A stretch of DNA of 64,000 bases from Rhodobacter sp. (GTDB lineage Bacteria > Pseudomonadota > Alphaproteobacteria > Rhodobacterales > Rhodobacteraceae): contig JAIYAE010000004.1 of assembly GCA_027489175.1 (NCBI GenBank), forward strand, positions 371,161-435,160. The letters are read 5' to 3'. A model generated the notes under the pieces. It made no database searches. It was not told the origin of the DNA and saw only the letters and a program-made list of their open reading frames with translations. Below are positions 25,389 to 33,904 of the stretch, in pieces (the first letter of the stretch is position 1; each line of letters begins with the position of its first letter). The position numbers and the translations under genes are program-made.

Positions 25389-26945
25389 TCAGAAATCCGT
25401 TGGCGCCCCGCCTTCCTGCTTCCGCTTGGCCACGAACTGGCGCAGCGCTTCCTGATGGTCGCCGTTCATCGCCGGGGCCTCGAACTCGGCCAGGATCTGC
25501 TTGTAGATCCGGTGCGCCCGCTCCTGGGTCCAGACCGCCCCGTCGATCTGCCAGGCCTCATAATTCCGCCAGTCTGAACAGATCGGGGCATAGAAGGCGT
25601 TCTGATAGCGGTCCTGGGTGTGCTGGACCCCAAAGTAATGCCCGCCGGGGCCAACCTCCTTGATCGCGTCGAAGGCGAGGTCGTCCTCGGTCGTGGCAAA
25701 GGTCGCCTCTTCAAAGTAGCGCTGGATCATCTGCAGGACCTCGCAGTCCATGACGAACTTTTCGGGGCTGGCGATCAGCCCGCCCTCCAGCCAGCCCGCC
25801 GCGTGGTAGACCATGTTGGTCCCCGACTGCACTGCCGACCACAGGCTGTTCGAGGTCTCCCACATCGCTTGCCCATCCGGCACGTTGGCCGCGCAAACCC
25901 CGCTGGCCCGCATCGGCACGCCGTAAAACCGCACCAGTTGCCCGGTCATCTGCGTGGCCCGCATGTATTCCGGGGTGCCGAACGCGGGCGCCCCCGACTT
26001 CATGTCGACGTTCGAGGTGAAGGTCCCGATCGCCACCGGACAGCCGGGGTTGATGTATTGCAAAAGCGCGACCGCCGCCAAAGCCTCGGCAATCGACAGG
26101 GCCACCGCACCTGACATGGTCACCGGCGCCATCGCCCCCGCCAGCGTGAAGGGCGTCACCACCACCGGCTGCCCCCGCCGCGCCATCCGCATCGCGCCAT
26201 CCAGCATCGGGAAGTCATGCTTCAGCGGGCTGACCGAGTTGATGTTGGTGTACATCCGCGGCTTGGCCTGGAACTCCGCCTCGCTCAGGCCGCCCGCGAT
26301 GCGGACCATCTCCATCACGTCTTCCACCCGCTCCGCCCCCAAGGAGTAGGCATGGACGACCTTGTCGGTCAGCGTCAGCTTTTCATAAAGGCAATCCAGA
26401 TGCCGGACCGAGGCATGGATGTCCACCGGCTCAACCGGATAGCCCCCGGCCACGTGGATGCAGTTGAAATACTGCGTCAGCTTCATGAATTCCTTGAACG
26501 TCTCAAAGTCGCCGGAGCGTTTGCCCCGCTCCATATCCCAGGCGTTCGGTGGTGAGCTTACGTTCACGAATACCATGTGCTTGCCGCCCATGATGATCTC
26601 GCGTTCCGGGTTGCGCGGGGTGATGGTGAAGGTGCTGGGCGCGTGCCCCACCATTTCCATCACGAAATCCTCGTCCATGCGGACATTGGTGCCCGTCACC
26701 TTGCACCCTGCCTTGCGCAGGATTTCTACAGCTTCGGGGTTCAGAAACTCGATCCCGATGTCGCGCAGGATCCGCATCGCGGTCTTGTGGACGCGCTGCA
26801 CGCCGTCAGCATCCAAGGGTTCGGTCGGGCGGTCCGGGTTGACCGGGATGCGCCAGGGCATCTGGTCGATGACCGCCGTGCCAGCACGAACCTGCATCCC
26901 CGCCCGCCCACCGGCACGCTTTCTACGGGTTGGTTCTTCGGTCAT
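25389..26945 (-). CDS. Trimethylamine methyltransferase (MttB) family protein
   Basis: A 518-aa corrinoid-type methyltransferase family member. The N-terminal segment (RRKRAGGRAG) and core blocks such as ILRDIGIEFLNPEAVEIL and GGYPVEP are characteristic. No in-frame TAG is present, so it is a non-pyrrolysine homologue, like the glycine-betaine-type demethylases rather than true MttB. The methyl donor cannot be told. No corrinoid protein gene is adjacent. It is monocistronic or leads into the HAD gene 105 nt downstream. Confidence 0.85.
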   Translation of the reverse strand: MTEEPTRRKRAGGRAGMQVRAGTAVIDQMPWRIPVNPDRPTEPLDADGVQRVHKTAMRILRDIGIEFLNPEAVEILRKAGCKVTGTNVRMDEDFVMEMVGHAPSTFTITPRNPEREIIMGGKHMVFVNVSSPPNAWDMERGKRSGDFETFKEFMKLTQYFNCIHVAGGYPVEPVDIHASVRHLDCLYEKLTLTDKVVHAYSLGAERVEDVMEMVRIAGGLSEAEFQAKPRMYTNINSVSPLKHDFPMLDGAMRMARRGQPVVVTPFTLAGAMAPVTMSGAVALSIAEALAAVALLQYINPGCPVAIGTFTSNVDMKSGAPAFGTPEYMRATQMTGQLVRFYGVPMRASGVCAANVPDGQAMWETSNSLWSAVQSGTNMVYHAAGWLEGGLIASPEKFVMDCEVLQMIQRYFEEATFATTEDDLAFDAIKEVGPGGHYFGVQHTQDRYQNAFYAPICSDWRNYEAWQIDGAVWTQERAHRIYKQILAEFEAPAMNGDHQEALRQFVAKRKQEGGAPTDF

Positions 26946-27050
26946 CGCGCACCCTCCGTTGTCCTGAAGGCGAAGATGACGGAAGCGGCAGAGGAATGGA
27001 CACCGTGCCAGCGACGCAAAAGCGTCGTTTTCAGCGCACCACGGGGTTAG

Positions 27051-27743
27051 TCATCGCTGCAGCCCGGTCAACCAGTCCGGAAGAGACCCGATGTCGGGCA
27101 GCACCACATCGGCATGGGGGGCAAGGTCATCGCGCTTGGCGATGCCGGTCAGCACGGCCACGGTGCGCATTCCCGCCGCGCGCCCGGCCTCCAGATCATG
27201 GCGACTGTCGCCCACCATCGCCACCCGGGCCGGGTCCAGCCCCAGGCTTGCGGCAAAGGCCAGGCACATGCCGGGGCCGGGCTTGGCGCCGTGGCCGGAA
27301 TCGTAGCCGGCGATGAAATCGAAACACTCGGTGATGCCATGGGCTGCCAGATGCTGGCGGGCCGGGGCTTCGCTGTCATTCGTCGCCACGCCCAGCTTCA
27401 GCCCCCGCGCGCGCAAGATGGCCAGCAGCGGGCGTAGCGGCACCGCCTCGGACATGGGGGCCGCGCCAGCCGTTTCGTCGATCAGCTCGGTCAGCCGGGC
27501 GACCGTCTGCCCCGGCAGATGCGGGGCCAATGCGGCGGCAATGTCGGCCGCCGTGGCGGCAATCACCGGGCTGTCTGGCGCAAAGGAAAGCGTCGCCGCG
27601 TCAAACCCGATGGCCCGGCCCAGCGCGGCCGCATGCTCTGGCCCCGTCGCAACCGAGGCCAGAAACCCCTCGGCCCACTGCCCCCAGCTGATGCGGAAGT
27701 CGAACAGCGTGCCGTCCTTGTCGAAAATCAGACCGTCAATCAT
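27051..27743 (-). CDS. HAD-superfamily hydrolase (phosphoglycolate phosphatase-like)
   Basis: 230 aa. HAD motif I is DKDGTLFD (residues 8-15), with helical cap to ~residue 95; motif II is VATNDSEA, motif III the Lys in GHGAKPGPG, and motif IV VGDSRHDLEAG. The layout matches the Gph/PGP subgroup, dephosphorylating small phosphorylated metabolites. The substrate is not determined. Confidence 0.87.
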   Translation of the reverse strand: MIDGLIFDKDGTLFDFRISWGQWAEGFLASVATGPEHAAALGRAIGFDAATLSFAPDSPVIAATAADIAAALAPHLPGQTVARLTELIDETAGAAPMSEAVPLRPLLAILRARGLKLGVATNDSEAPARQHLAAHGITECFDFIAGYDSGHGAKPGPGMCLAFAASLGLDPARVAMVGDSRHDLEAGRAAGMRTVAVLTGIAKRDDLAPHADVVLPDIGSLPDWLTGLQR

Positions 27744-27762
27744 CTGCAGTCAATCCCAGCGT

Positions 27763-28041
27763 TCAGGTCCAATGGACGGGTGCCCCACCCGGCAGCGCCG
27801 CCCGCGCCGCCTGTGGTGTGGTGTAGGGTAGGCCATGCTGATCGCAGAAGGCTACAACCCACTGATCGTCCATCATCAGGAAATCGAGAATCGCCCCCTG
27901 GAAGTCAACATCCCCTGCGCGAGCCCGAAGATCGCCCAACCCCGCGCCGGTTGCATTCAGAAAAGCCGGTAACAATTCATCATCCGCCGCCAGCCAAGCA
28001 AGGACCTGCAACGCCACGATCTGAGCGGATTCTTGCTGCAA
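27763..28041 (-). CDS. DUF3572 protein
   Basis: 92 aa, all-helical and acidic, matching the DUF3572 family of alphaproteobacteria (LQVLAWLAADDELLPAFLNATG, LRARAGDVDFQGAILDFLMMDD). No signal peptide or membrane segment. It is upstream of the HAD gene on the same strand (19 nt) and divergent from the PleD-like gene, an arrangement often seen in this group. Function unknown. Confidence 0.85.
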   Translation of the reverse strand: MQQESAQIVALQVLAWLAADDELLPAFLNATGAGLGDLRARAGDVDFQGAILDFLMMDDQWVVAFCDQHGLPYTTPQAARAALPGGAPVHWT

Positions 28042-28187
28042 TTCTCAGCTTTCCTGTGGTTCTGGCCCGGTTCGCTCACGGCAATATGACGATTGACGGG
28101 ATTTCGGAAAGGATTTCTTAACTAACTGGGTAACACACTCTTCATCATCCTGACCAAAGTCCTTGGTTGGGTTCACGAAGGCGGAAG

Positions 28188-29588
28188 ATGGGCGGCAGAA
28201 TCCTCATTGTTGACGACGTGGCGACAAATCGGATCGTCTACCGGGCCCGCCTGTCGGCGGCGTTCTATGATCCTGTTCTGGCGTCCGACGGCGAAAGTTG
28301 CCTTGAGGCGGCGCAGTCGGGTGTCGGATCCCGGCCTGACCTGATCCTGCTTGACCTGAATCTGCCTGACATGCCGGGGCATGAGGTGTTGCGCCGCCTG
28401 CGTGCCGATCCGCGCAGCCGCGACATTCCGGTGATCGTGCTGACGGCCGCGCAGGACGCGGCGGCCCGGCTGGCGGCTTTTGCGGCCGGGGCCGATGACG
28501 TGATCCTGAAACCCGCATCGGACCGGGTGCTTCTGGCCCGCGTGCGCAACCTGATGCGCTCACAAGCCGAGTTTGCGGGCGATGCGGCCTTGCCCGGTGC
28601 CGGTTTTGCAGAAGCCCCCGCCAGCTTTGAACCCCCGGGCATGCTGGCCGTGGTGACCGCCCTTCCCTCCGTCGCGGCTGACCTGCAGGCCGCGCTGACC
28701 GGCCTGATGCGCGACCGGCTGGTCGCACTGACCCGCACCCAGGCTTTGGCCGAGGGTCTTGCCGATACCACCATCTCGGACCGCGCCACCCCGGGCCGGT
28801 CCCAGGCTGATGTATTCATCGTCGCTGAAGACGACAGCGGCCCAGGTGCGTCGCTGCGGCTTTTGTCGGAACTGAAAAGCCATCAGGCGACGCGACATGC
28901 CGCCGTCTGCCTTCTGGTGCGCGGCAGCACGCATGAATCAGCGGCGATGGCGCTGGACCTGGGCGCGGATGATGTCGTGGACCAGTCGATTCCGGCGGCC
29001 GAACTCGCGGTGCGCCTGCGCAGCCTTGTGCGGCGCAAGCGGCTGGGCGACCGGCAACGCGCCCGGATGCAGGACAGCCTGCGCCTGGCGATGGTTGACC
29101 CGCTGACCGGGCTTTACAATCGCCGCTATGCCGGACCGCATCTTTCCGCCATCGCCGCCCGCGCGGCCGAGACGGGCACCCCCTATGCGGTCATGGTGGT
29201 CGATCTTGACCGGTTCAAGCGGGTGAATGACCTGCATGGCCACGCCGCTGGTGACCTCGTGCTGGTCGAAGTGGCGCGTCGCCTGACAGCGAACCTGCGC
29301 GACAGCGACCTTCTGGCCCGCATCGGCGGCGAAGAGTTTCTGATCGTCCTGCCCAGCAGTGGCATGGCCGACGCCCGCCGCGTGGCCGAACGCCTGTGTC
29401 AGGCAGTGGAAGAACGCCCCATCCGCCTGCCCTCGGGTCCCGGGCTTACGGTCACCGTGTCGATCGGGGTGGCGGTCTCGGACGGGGGCGCATCGGTGGA
29501 TGCGGTGGTCGAGCAGGCGGATCTGGCGCTTCTCGACTCCAAGGTGTCGGGCCGCAACCAGGTGACGTTCCGGCTTAGCGCGGCCTGA
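28188..29588 (+). CDS. PleD-like response regulator / diguanylate cyclase
   Basis: 466 aa. A receiver domain (residues ~5-120) has the acid pair DD and phospho-Asp in LILLDLNLPDMPG; a second, degenerate receiver-like domain spans ~145-280; the GGEEF domain (~300-466) contains IGGEEF. An RxxD inhibitory site (RDSD) lies exactly five residues before GGEEF. It makes cyclic di-GMP on phosphorylation. In-frame TTG 28167 is less likely than ATG 28188. Family name PleD applies by architecture. Confidence 0.9.
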   Translation: MGGRILIVDDVATNRIVYRARLSAAFYDPVLASDGESCLEAAQSGVGSRPDLILLDLNLPDMPGHEVLRRLRADPRSRDIPVIVLTAAQDAAARLAAFAAGADDVILKPASDRVLLARVRNLMRSQAEFAGDAALPGAGFAEAPASFEPPGMLAVVTALPSVAADLQAALTGLMRDRLVALTRTQALAEGLADTTISDRATPGRSQADVFIVAEDDSGPGASLRLLSELKSHQATRHAAVCLLVRGSTHESAAMALDLGADDVVDQSIPAAELAVRLRSLVRRKRLGDRQRARMQDSLRLAMVDPLTGLYNRRYAGPHLSAIAARAAETGTPYAVMVVDLDRFKRVNDLHGHAAGDLVLVEVARRLTANLRDSDLLARIGGEEFLIVLPSSGMADARRVAERLCQAVEERPIRLPSGPGLTVTVSIGVAVSDGGASVDAVVEQADLALLDSKVSGRNQVTFRLSAA

Positions 29589-29594
29589 AGCGCG

Positions 29595-30122
29595 TCAGTC
29601 GCGCGGGCGGCGGCCCAGGCCCTTTTCCAACCGGTCAGCAAAGGCCAGACGGTCCGCCTCGGACATCTGGGCAATCCGCGCCTCGATCAGGCTGCGGCCC
29701 AATTCCAGCCGCCCGGCATTGCGCGCCTCGATTGCGGCAAGTGCGGTCTGGACGGCGGCAGGGTCAAACGGGCTGGCCCGCAGCGCGTCCAAGAGGGCGG
29801 CGAATTCGGCCTGGGCTTCTGCGCGCGCTTCCCGAAAGCCCGGCGCGCGGTCGATCAGCGCCTTGCGGAGGGCACGGCGGTCGTCGGCGCTCAGGGCCTC
29901 GCTGAACGGGCCAAAGGACAGATCGCGCGGCATCCCGCCGCCCGGCCGCCCGTCCTTCAGCCAGGCCCCGGCCACCAGCCCCACCACCGCAAGGTTCAGC
30001 GCGACCGAGATCGCCAGCGCGATCTTCAGCCCCCGACCCGCCGTCGCCGTGGAAGGCGGGGCAGGGGGCTTGTCCGGCATCGGCGGCAAAGATTGGGGCG
30101 GCGGGGTCTCGGTTTCGGTCAT
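29595..30122 (-). CDS. Periplasmic heavy-metal sensor-like protein (CnrX/Metal_resist family)
   Basis: A 175-aa protein with a Pro-rich cytoplasmic tail, one membrane anchor (residues ~35-53, LKIALAISVALNLAVVGLVAG) and a periplasmic helical-hairpin domain rich in Arg, Glu and Ala, as in CnrX/ZraP-like proteins. Classical CnrX ligand histidines are not obvious. ATG 30122 has AAGGG upstream. It follows the small membrane protein by 4 nt and the ECF sigma gene, which mirrors the CnrYXH signalling set. Confidence 0.78.
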   Translation of the reverse strand: MTETETPPPQSLPPMPDKPPAPPSTATAGRGLKIALAISVALNLAVVGLVAGAWLKDGRPGGGMPRDLSFGPFSEALSADDRRALRKALIDRAPGFREARAEAQAEFAALLDALRASPFDPAAVQTALAAIEARNAGRLELGRSLIEARIAQMSEADRLAFADRLEKGLGRRPRD

Positions 30123-30126
30123 CACA

Positions 30127-30474
30127 TCACCCTTCGTTCGTCAGAAAATCGGCCGAGGGGAACAGGTCCAGCGTCTCCGCCCCCGTTCCCGCCAGCCCGC
30201 CGGTCAATAGGTCCAGCGACGCGGGCTGCAGATAGCCGAGCGCCACCCCAGCGACCATCGCCGAACAGACCCCTGCCAGCACCGGCCCGCCGCCAAACAG
30301 CGCCGCCAGCCGCGTCATGAGACCCGGCGCAGGTGCGGGCGCCGCCCGGACCGCCACGGGCTGCGGTTGCAGTGCCATCGCGTCGGCCAGCACCCGGTCC
30401 ATCAGCGCAGGCGACGGCGTGGGCCGGTCCCGCGCGGCCAGGGCGAAAAGCCCGTCCAGATCCTTATCCTGCAT
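30127..30474 (-). CDS. Small membrane protein, probable anti-sigma factor
   Basis: 115 aa, with a cytoplasmic N-terminal half (KDLDGLFALAARDRPTPSP), one transmembrane helix (residues ~72-92 from the start used here) and a short outside tail. It overlaps the 3' end of the ECF sigma gene and precedes the CnrX-like gene, which suggests a CnrY-type anti-sigma role; there is no recognisable anti-sigma domain. Starts at 30483 and 30489 are possible; 30474 has GAGGA at 8 nt spacing. Confidence 0.7.
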   Translation of the reverse strand: MQDKDLDGLFALAARDRPTPSPALMDRVLADAMALQPQPVAVRAAPAPAPGLMTRLAALFGGGPVLAGVCSAMVAGVALGYLQPASLDLLTGGLAGTGAETLDLFPSADFLTNEG

Positions 30475-31066
30475 GTCCGTCATCCTCATATCCCAGGGCG
30501 TCCTTCTGCCCTGACAACACTGCCGCAAGGGCGCGTTTGCCCCGTGCGGTCAGGCTTTCCACCGCTTCGACCCCGATATCCATCACCGCGGCAATCTCGG
30601 GGTTGGTCAGCCCCTCGATATGCCGCAGCACCACCGCTTGCCGTTGGCGGTCCGGCAATTCGGCCAGCGCGGCCTCAAGCGCCGCCACCCGCCGCCCATC
30701 TTGCAACCGTTGGTCAGCCGTCGGCGCGCCATCGGCCAGATCGGGCGCATCGTCCAGCGTGACCTGCCCCTTGCGGCGGCCTGATCGCTGCCGGTCGATG
30801 CACAGATTGGTGGCGACCCGGTAGGCCCAGGTCGTCACCTTTGCTTCGCCCTGCCGCCAGTCGGGCGCCATCCGCCACAGCCGCAGCAGCGTTTCCTGCG
30901 CCACATCCTCGGCCTCGGCCCGGTCGCCGCCCAGCATCCGCGCCGCATAGGCCAGCACCCGCGGCGTGACCCGTTCGGCCAACGCCCGCGCCGCCTGACG
31001 GTCTCCATTGGCATAGAGAACCATCAGCGCCTCATCCGAGGCAATGTCCTGTGCGTCGTAGGCCAT
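30464..31066 (-). CDS. ECF-type RNA polymerase sigma factor
   Basis: 200 aa. Region 2 contains DRAEAEDVAQETLLRLWR (residues ~50-67) and TWAYRVATNLCID; region 4 contains LPDRQRQAVVLRHIEGLTNPEIAAVMDIGVEAVESLTARG, split here by position only (~139-178). The sequence lies in the ECF group that follows helical metal-sensor genes. Start ATG 31066 has AGGA 5 nt upstream. Expected to direct transcription of the metal-response genes, with the next gene as its antagonist. Confidence 0.9.
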   Translation of the reverse strand: MAYDAQDIASDEALMVLYANGDRQAARALAERVTPRVLAYAARMLGGDRAEAEDVAQETLLRLWRMAPDWRQGEAKVTTWAYRVATNLCIDRQRSGRRKGQVTLDDAPDLADGAPTADQRLQDGRRVAALEAALAELPDRQRQAVVLRHIEGLTNPEIAAVMDIGVEAVESLTARGKRALAAVLSGQKDALGYEDDGHAG

Positions 31067-31128
31067 GGTCATCCTGTGACGGGTCTAGCGGTTCGCGGGC
31101 GTTTGGCCAAGGGTCCGGGCCTTGCGCG

Positions 31129-31629
31129 TCAGTCGTCGTTGCCGCCCATCATGCCCTTGCGGTGCTTGCGCTTGCCCATGTTCTCCATCGCCGCTTCCGC
31201 CTCGGCCTTCGAGATGGCGCCGTCATTGTCGCTGTCCAGCCGGGCAAAGTGGCGCTGGCCCGGGCCTTCATCCACCTCGTCCAGGGACAGGCTGCCGTCA
31301 CCGTTGTTGTCGCGGTTCTCGATCATCTTCGCGGTGCGGTCGGCCAGGCTTTCGGTGAAGCGGGCCAGATGCTGGGCCGAGACTTCTTCGGCGCTCAGCA
31401 TGCCGTCGCTGTTCGTATCAGCCGCAGTGAACATCGCGGCGCGGTGCGCTTCAAGTTCCGCCTCGGTCAGCTTGCCATCGGCGTCGGCGTCGATGCCGTC
31501 AAACATCTCCAGAAGCATCGCGCCACGGTCGCCCGGGCCACGCGGCCCCTCTTGCGCCATCGCGCCCGAGGCGAAGGTGGCCCCCATCAGGGCAAGCACG
31601 GCAACGGTGGATTTCATCGGTCCAGTCAT
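31129..31629 (-). CDS. Exported EF-hand calcium-binding protein
   Basis: 166 aa with a signal peptide (ending SGAMAQEG) and four EF-hand loops: DADADGKLTEAE, DTNSDGMLSAEE, DNNGDGSLSLDE and DSDNDGAISKAE, each with acidic residues at positions 1, 3, 5 and 12. The C-terminus is basic (MGKRKHRKGMMGG). ATG 31629 has GGAG 6 nt upstream. It lies 62 nt upstream of the ECF sigma gene and may be co-transcribed. A longer frame in the same register is not supported. Confidence 0.85.
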   Translation of the reverse strand: MTGPMKSTVAVLALMGATFASGAMAQEGPRGPGDRGAMLLEMFDGIDADADGKLTEAELEAHRAAMFTAADTNSDGMLSAEEVSAQHLARFTESLADRTAKMIENRDNNGDGSLSLDEVDEGPGQRHFARLDSDNDGAISKAEAEAAMENMGKRKHRKGMMGGNDD

Positions 31630-31845
31630 GGTCATCTCCAGGTTTGGGGCCCTATCTCTGGCCCGTCTGATAGGGCAAACGGTCCACCTGCCGCTTTCCG
31701 TCGCAGATTTTTGCGGATCATGATTGGTCCCCCCCTCGCGACATGGCGACACGGGGGGGCAGGGCCCCCTTGTCGCGCGCCCTGGCTTGGCGCATGGTCC
31801 CCGCCTGCCCATGCGACGTCCCCGATCTGGCCGAAAGCCCTGCCG

Positions 31846-32262
31846 ATGCCCCTTGCGAACCTGTCTGAACCCCAAGCCTTTGCCGATGACGATGACCGCC
31901 CCCTCCGCCCCGCCCTCGCGCGCGGCTGGCGGCGGAAGTGCCCGAATTGCGGGGCGGGTCCGATGATGCGCGGCTTTCTCAAGGTGCGGGACGCCTGCCC
32001 GGTGTGCGGCGAGGCGCTGCACCACCAGCGCGCCGATGATGGCCCGGCCTATCTGACGATCCTGATCGTGGGCCATATCCTCGCCCCGGTCCTTCTGTTC
32101 GTCTATTCGACTTGGCGGCCGGAACCCCTGCTTCTGGCGCTGATGTTTTCCTTCGGCACCGTGGCGCTGTCGCTGTTCCTTTTGCCCCGGCTGAAGGGCG
32201 GCATGGTCGCCTTCCAATGGGCCAAGCGGATGCACGGCTTCGGGTCTGGCCGTGACGACTGA
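31846..32262 (+). CDS. DUF983 family membrane protein
   Basis: 138 aa. A zinc-ribbon-like pair CPNCGAG and CPVCGEALH (residues ~32-60) precedes two transmembrane helices (~70-90 and ~96-116). This is the DUF983 family, often near cytochrome oxidase or Nudix genes in alphaproteobacteria. The stop overlaps the next start (GTG 32252). Function unproven. The long frame upstream of ATG 31846 is not supported. Confidence 0.85.
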   Translation: MPLANLSEPQAFADDDDRPLRPALARGWRRKCPNCGAGPMMRGFLKVRDACPVCGEALHHQRADDGPAYLTILIVGHILAPVLLFVYSTWRPEPLLLALMFSFGTVALSLFLLPRLKGGMVAFQWAKRMHGFGSGRDD

Positions 32263-32863
32263 GGCGATCCGCCCCGCCGCCACCGTCATCCTGTGGCGCC
32301 GAGGGCCTTCGGGGCCTGAGGTGCTGATGGGCCAGCGCGGGGCAGGGGCGGTGTTCATGCCGTCGAAATTCGTCTTCCCCGGCGGCGCGGTCGACCCTGA
32401 CGATCACACCGCCCCGCTGGCTGGCCACCTGTCTGACCTTTGCGCCCGCCGCCTTGGCCAAATGGTCGACGCCGATGCTCCGGCGCCTGACGTGCTTGTC
32501 GCCGCAGCCCTGCGCGAGCTTGAGGAGGAGACCGGCCTTCGCCTGCTTCCCGCGACCTACCCCGCGTTGCGCTTTGTGTTCCGGGCGATCACGCCCCCCG
32601 GCCGCACCCGCCGCTTTGACGCGCGCTTCCTTCTGGCCGATGCCGCCTGCCTCGCCGGTGACCCGCAGGACTTCACGGCCGCGTCCGGCGAGCTTGCCCA
32701 CCTTCGCTGGCTCCCGTTGCCGGACGCCCGCGCGCTGGACCTGCCCTTCATCACCGAGGTCGTGCTGGCCGAGGTCGCCGCCCTAGTGACGGGCGGTGAT
32801 CAGCCCGGCGTGCCGTTCTTCGACAATTCCGGCGCCACCCCGCAGTTCCGGCGGCTGCTCTAG
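32252..32863 (+). CDS. Nudix hydrolase
   Basis: 203 aa. The Nudix box is present but split: GGAVDP (residue ~50) and ALRELEEETGLRL (~residue 88), with an insertion between as in the NUDT19-like group. It hydrolyses a nucleoside-diphosphate-linked substrate that cannot be named here. GTG start overlaps DUF983; the last 81 nt overlap the convergent desaturase gene. Confidence 0.85.
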   Translation: MTTEAIRPAATVILWRRGPSGPEVLMGQRGAGAVFMPSKFVFPGGAVDPDDHTAPLAGHLSDLCARRLGQMVDADAPAPDVLVAAALRELEEETGLRLLPATYPALRFVFRAITPPGRTRRFDARFLLADAACLAGDPQDFTAASGELAHLRWLPLPDARALDLPFITEVVLAEVAALVTGGDQPGVPFFDNSGATPQFRRLL

Positions 32864-33802
32864 CGCACCCCCCTTTGCAACGGGAAAGATCGGGTGCGGC
32901 ACCGGGTCCTTCGCCCGGAACAGGAACTGGCGGAAAATCTCGACATAGCTTGCGTAAAGGTAGCTGTCGTTGCGGCGCAGGTAATGCTCGCGGTTGCTGA
33001 AATACAAGCTTGGCAGCTTGTACCATGCCACCCCCGGATGCATGTGGTGCACGACATGGAAATTGTTGTTCAGAAACAACAAGGACAGCGGCCCACGGCT
33101 TTCGATGACTACGGTCCGCGCCCGCGCAGCCTCATGTGCGCGGTGCTCCAGGTAGGTGCGGATCTTCAAGAGGCTCCACCCCAGATAGGCCGCCAAAAGG
33201 TAGGCCCAGACCGGCATGGTGCTCACGGCCACCAGCCACCAGACCACCAGCGCCACCCCCGGCAGGTGGAGGCCCCAGGCCAGCGCCACGCGACGGTCAC
33301 CCTTCAAGGCAGCCCTCAGGTCCCCGGTCACCAACGCCCAAGTCGAAATCGCCGGGCCCAGCAGCATCCGCCCGGCCAGCGTGTTGTTGAACCGCAGCAC
33401 GGCCTTGACCGGCGCGGACAGCCGCGCCCAGACCGCCGGGTCCTGAAAGTTCGACTCCGGGTCGTCATAGGGGTCGGTCAGGTTCGGGTCAAAATGGTGC
33501 TGCAAGTGCAGGTCCTTGAAGCGCAGGTAGGGCACAAAGATCGTCAAGCCCGGAAAGACCAATGCCTCGGACAAGCGTTGGTTGCGGAACGGGTGGCCGT
33601 GCAGCACCTCATGCGTAAGCGATGAATACTGCGCGATGGCCAGCGCCGCTGCCAGAACCGCAAGGACAGGCGAGATTTGCCAGAAAAGCGCGGTAGCCAG
33701 CGCCCAAAGCCCGTAGGTCGCAAGGAAAATCAGCAGGGTCGGCCATTCGATGGCCAAGGAACCAAGCCGTGTTTCCGGCTGTTGTTTGTTCTGCAAGATC
33801 AT
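32783..33802 (-). CDS. Membrane fatty-acid desaturase
   Basis: 339 aa. Three histidine boxes are visible: HEVLHGH (residues ~63-69), HLQHH (~102-106) and HVVHHMHPG (~265-273), with four or more transmembrane segments, defining a di-iron acyl desaturase. Substrate and bond position unknown. The C-terminal ~27 residues are read from DNA shared with the convergent Nudix gene. It is divergent from an XRE regulator, which may control it. Confidence 0.9.
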   Translation of the reverse strand: MILQNKQQPETRLGSLAIEWPTLLIFLATYGLWALATALFWQISPVLAVLAAALAIAQYSSLTHEVLHGHPFRNQRLSEALVFPGLTIFVPYLRFKDLHLQHHFDPNLTDPYDDPESNFQDPAVWARLSAPVKAVLRFNNTLAGRMLLGPAISTWALVTGDLRAALKGDRRVALAWGLHLPGVALVVWWLVAVSTMPVWAYLLAAYLGWSLLKIRTYLEHRAHEAARARTVVIESRGPLSLLFLNNNFHVVHHMHPGVAWYKLPSLYFSNREHYLRRNDSYLYASYVEIFRQFLFRAKDPVPHPIFPVAKGGALEQPPELRGGAGIVEERHAGLITARH

Positions 33803-33904
33803 GCCCGATCAGGTAAATGTGATATCAGGCTATCAGCACGTGCTTTGCGGGGGAATTCGGGATAATGTCAACGAAATCTCGCTAGTGTTTGGAAAACAAA
33901 ACAC

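Noticed and set aside
27012..27031. Short hairpin plus T4 as a terminator
   Set aside because: Six-bp stem with T-run only on the plus strand, whereas the flanking genes are on the minus strand.
31051..32262. 403-codon plus-strand frame ending in DUF983
   Set aside because: Only the last 138 codons show family features; the upstream part opposes the EF-hand gene.
31129..32358. 409-codon minus-strand frame ending in the EF-hand protein
   Set aside because: Signal peptide and ribosome-binding site mark the start at 31629; the upstream part is shadow of DUF983 and Nudix.
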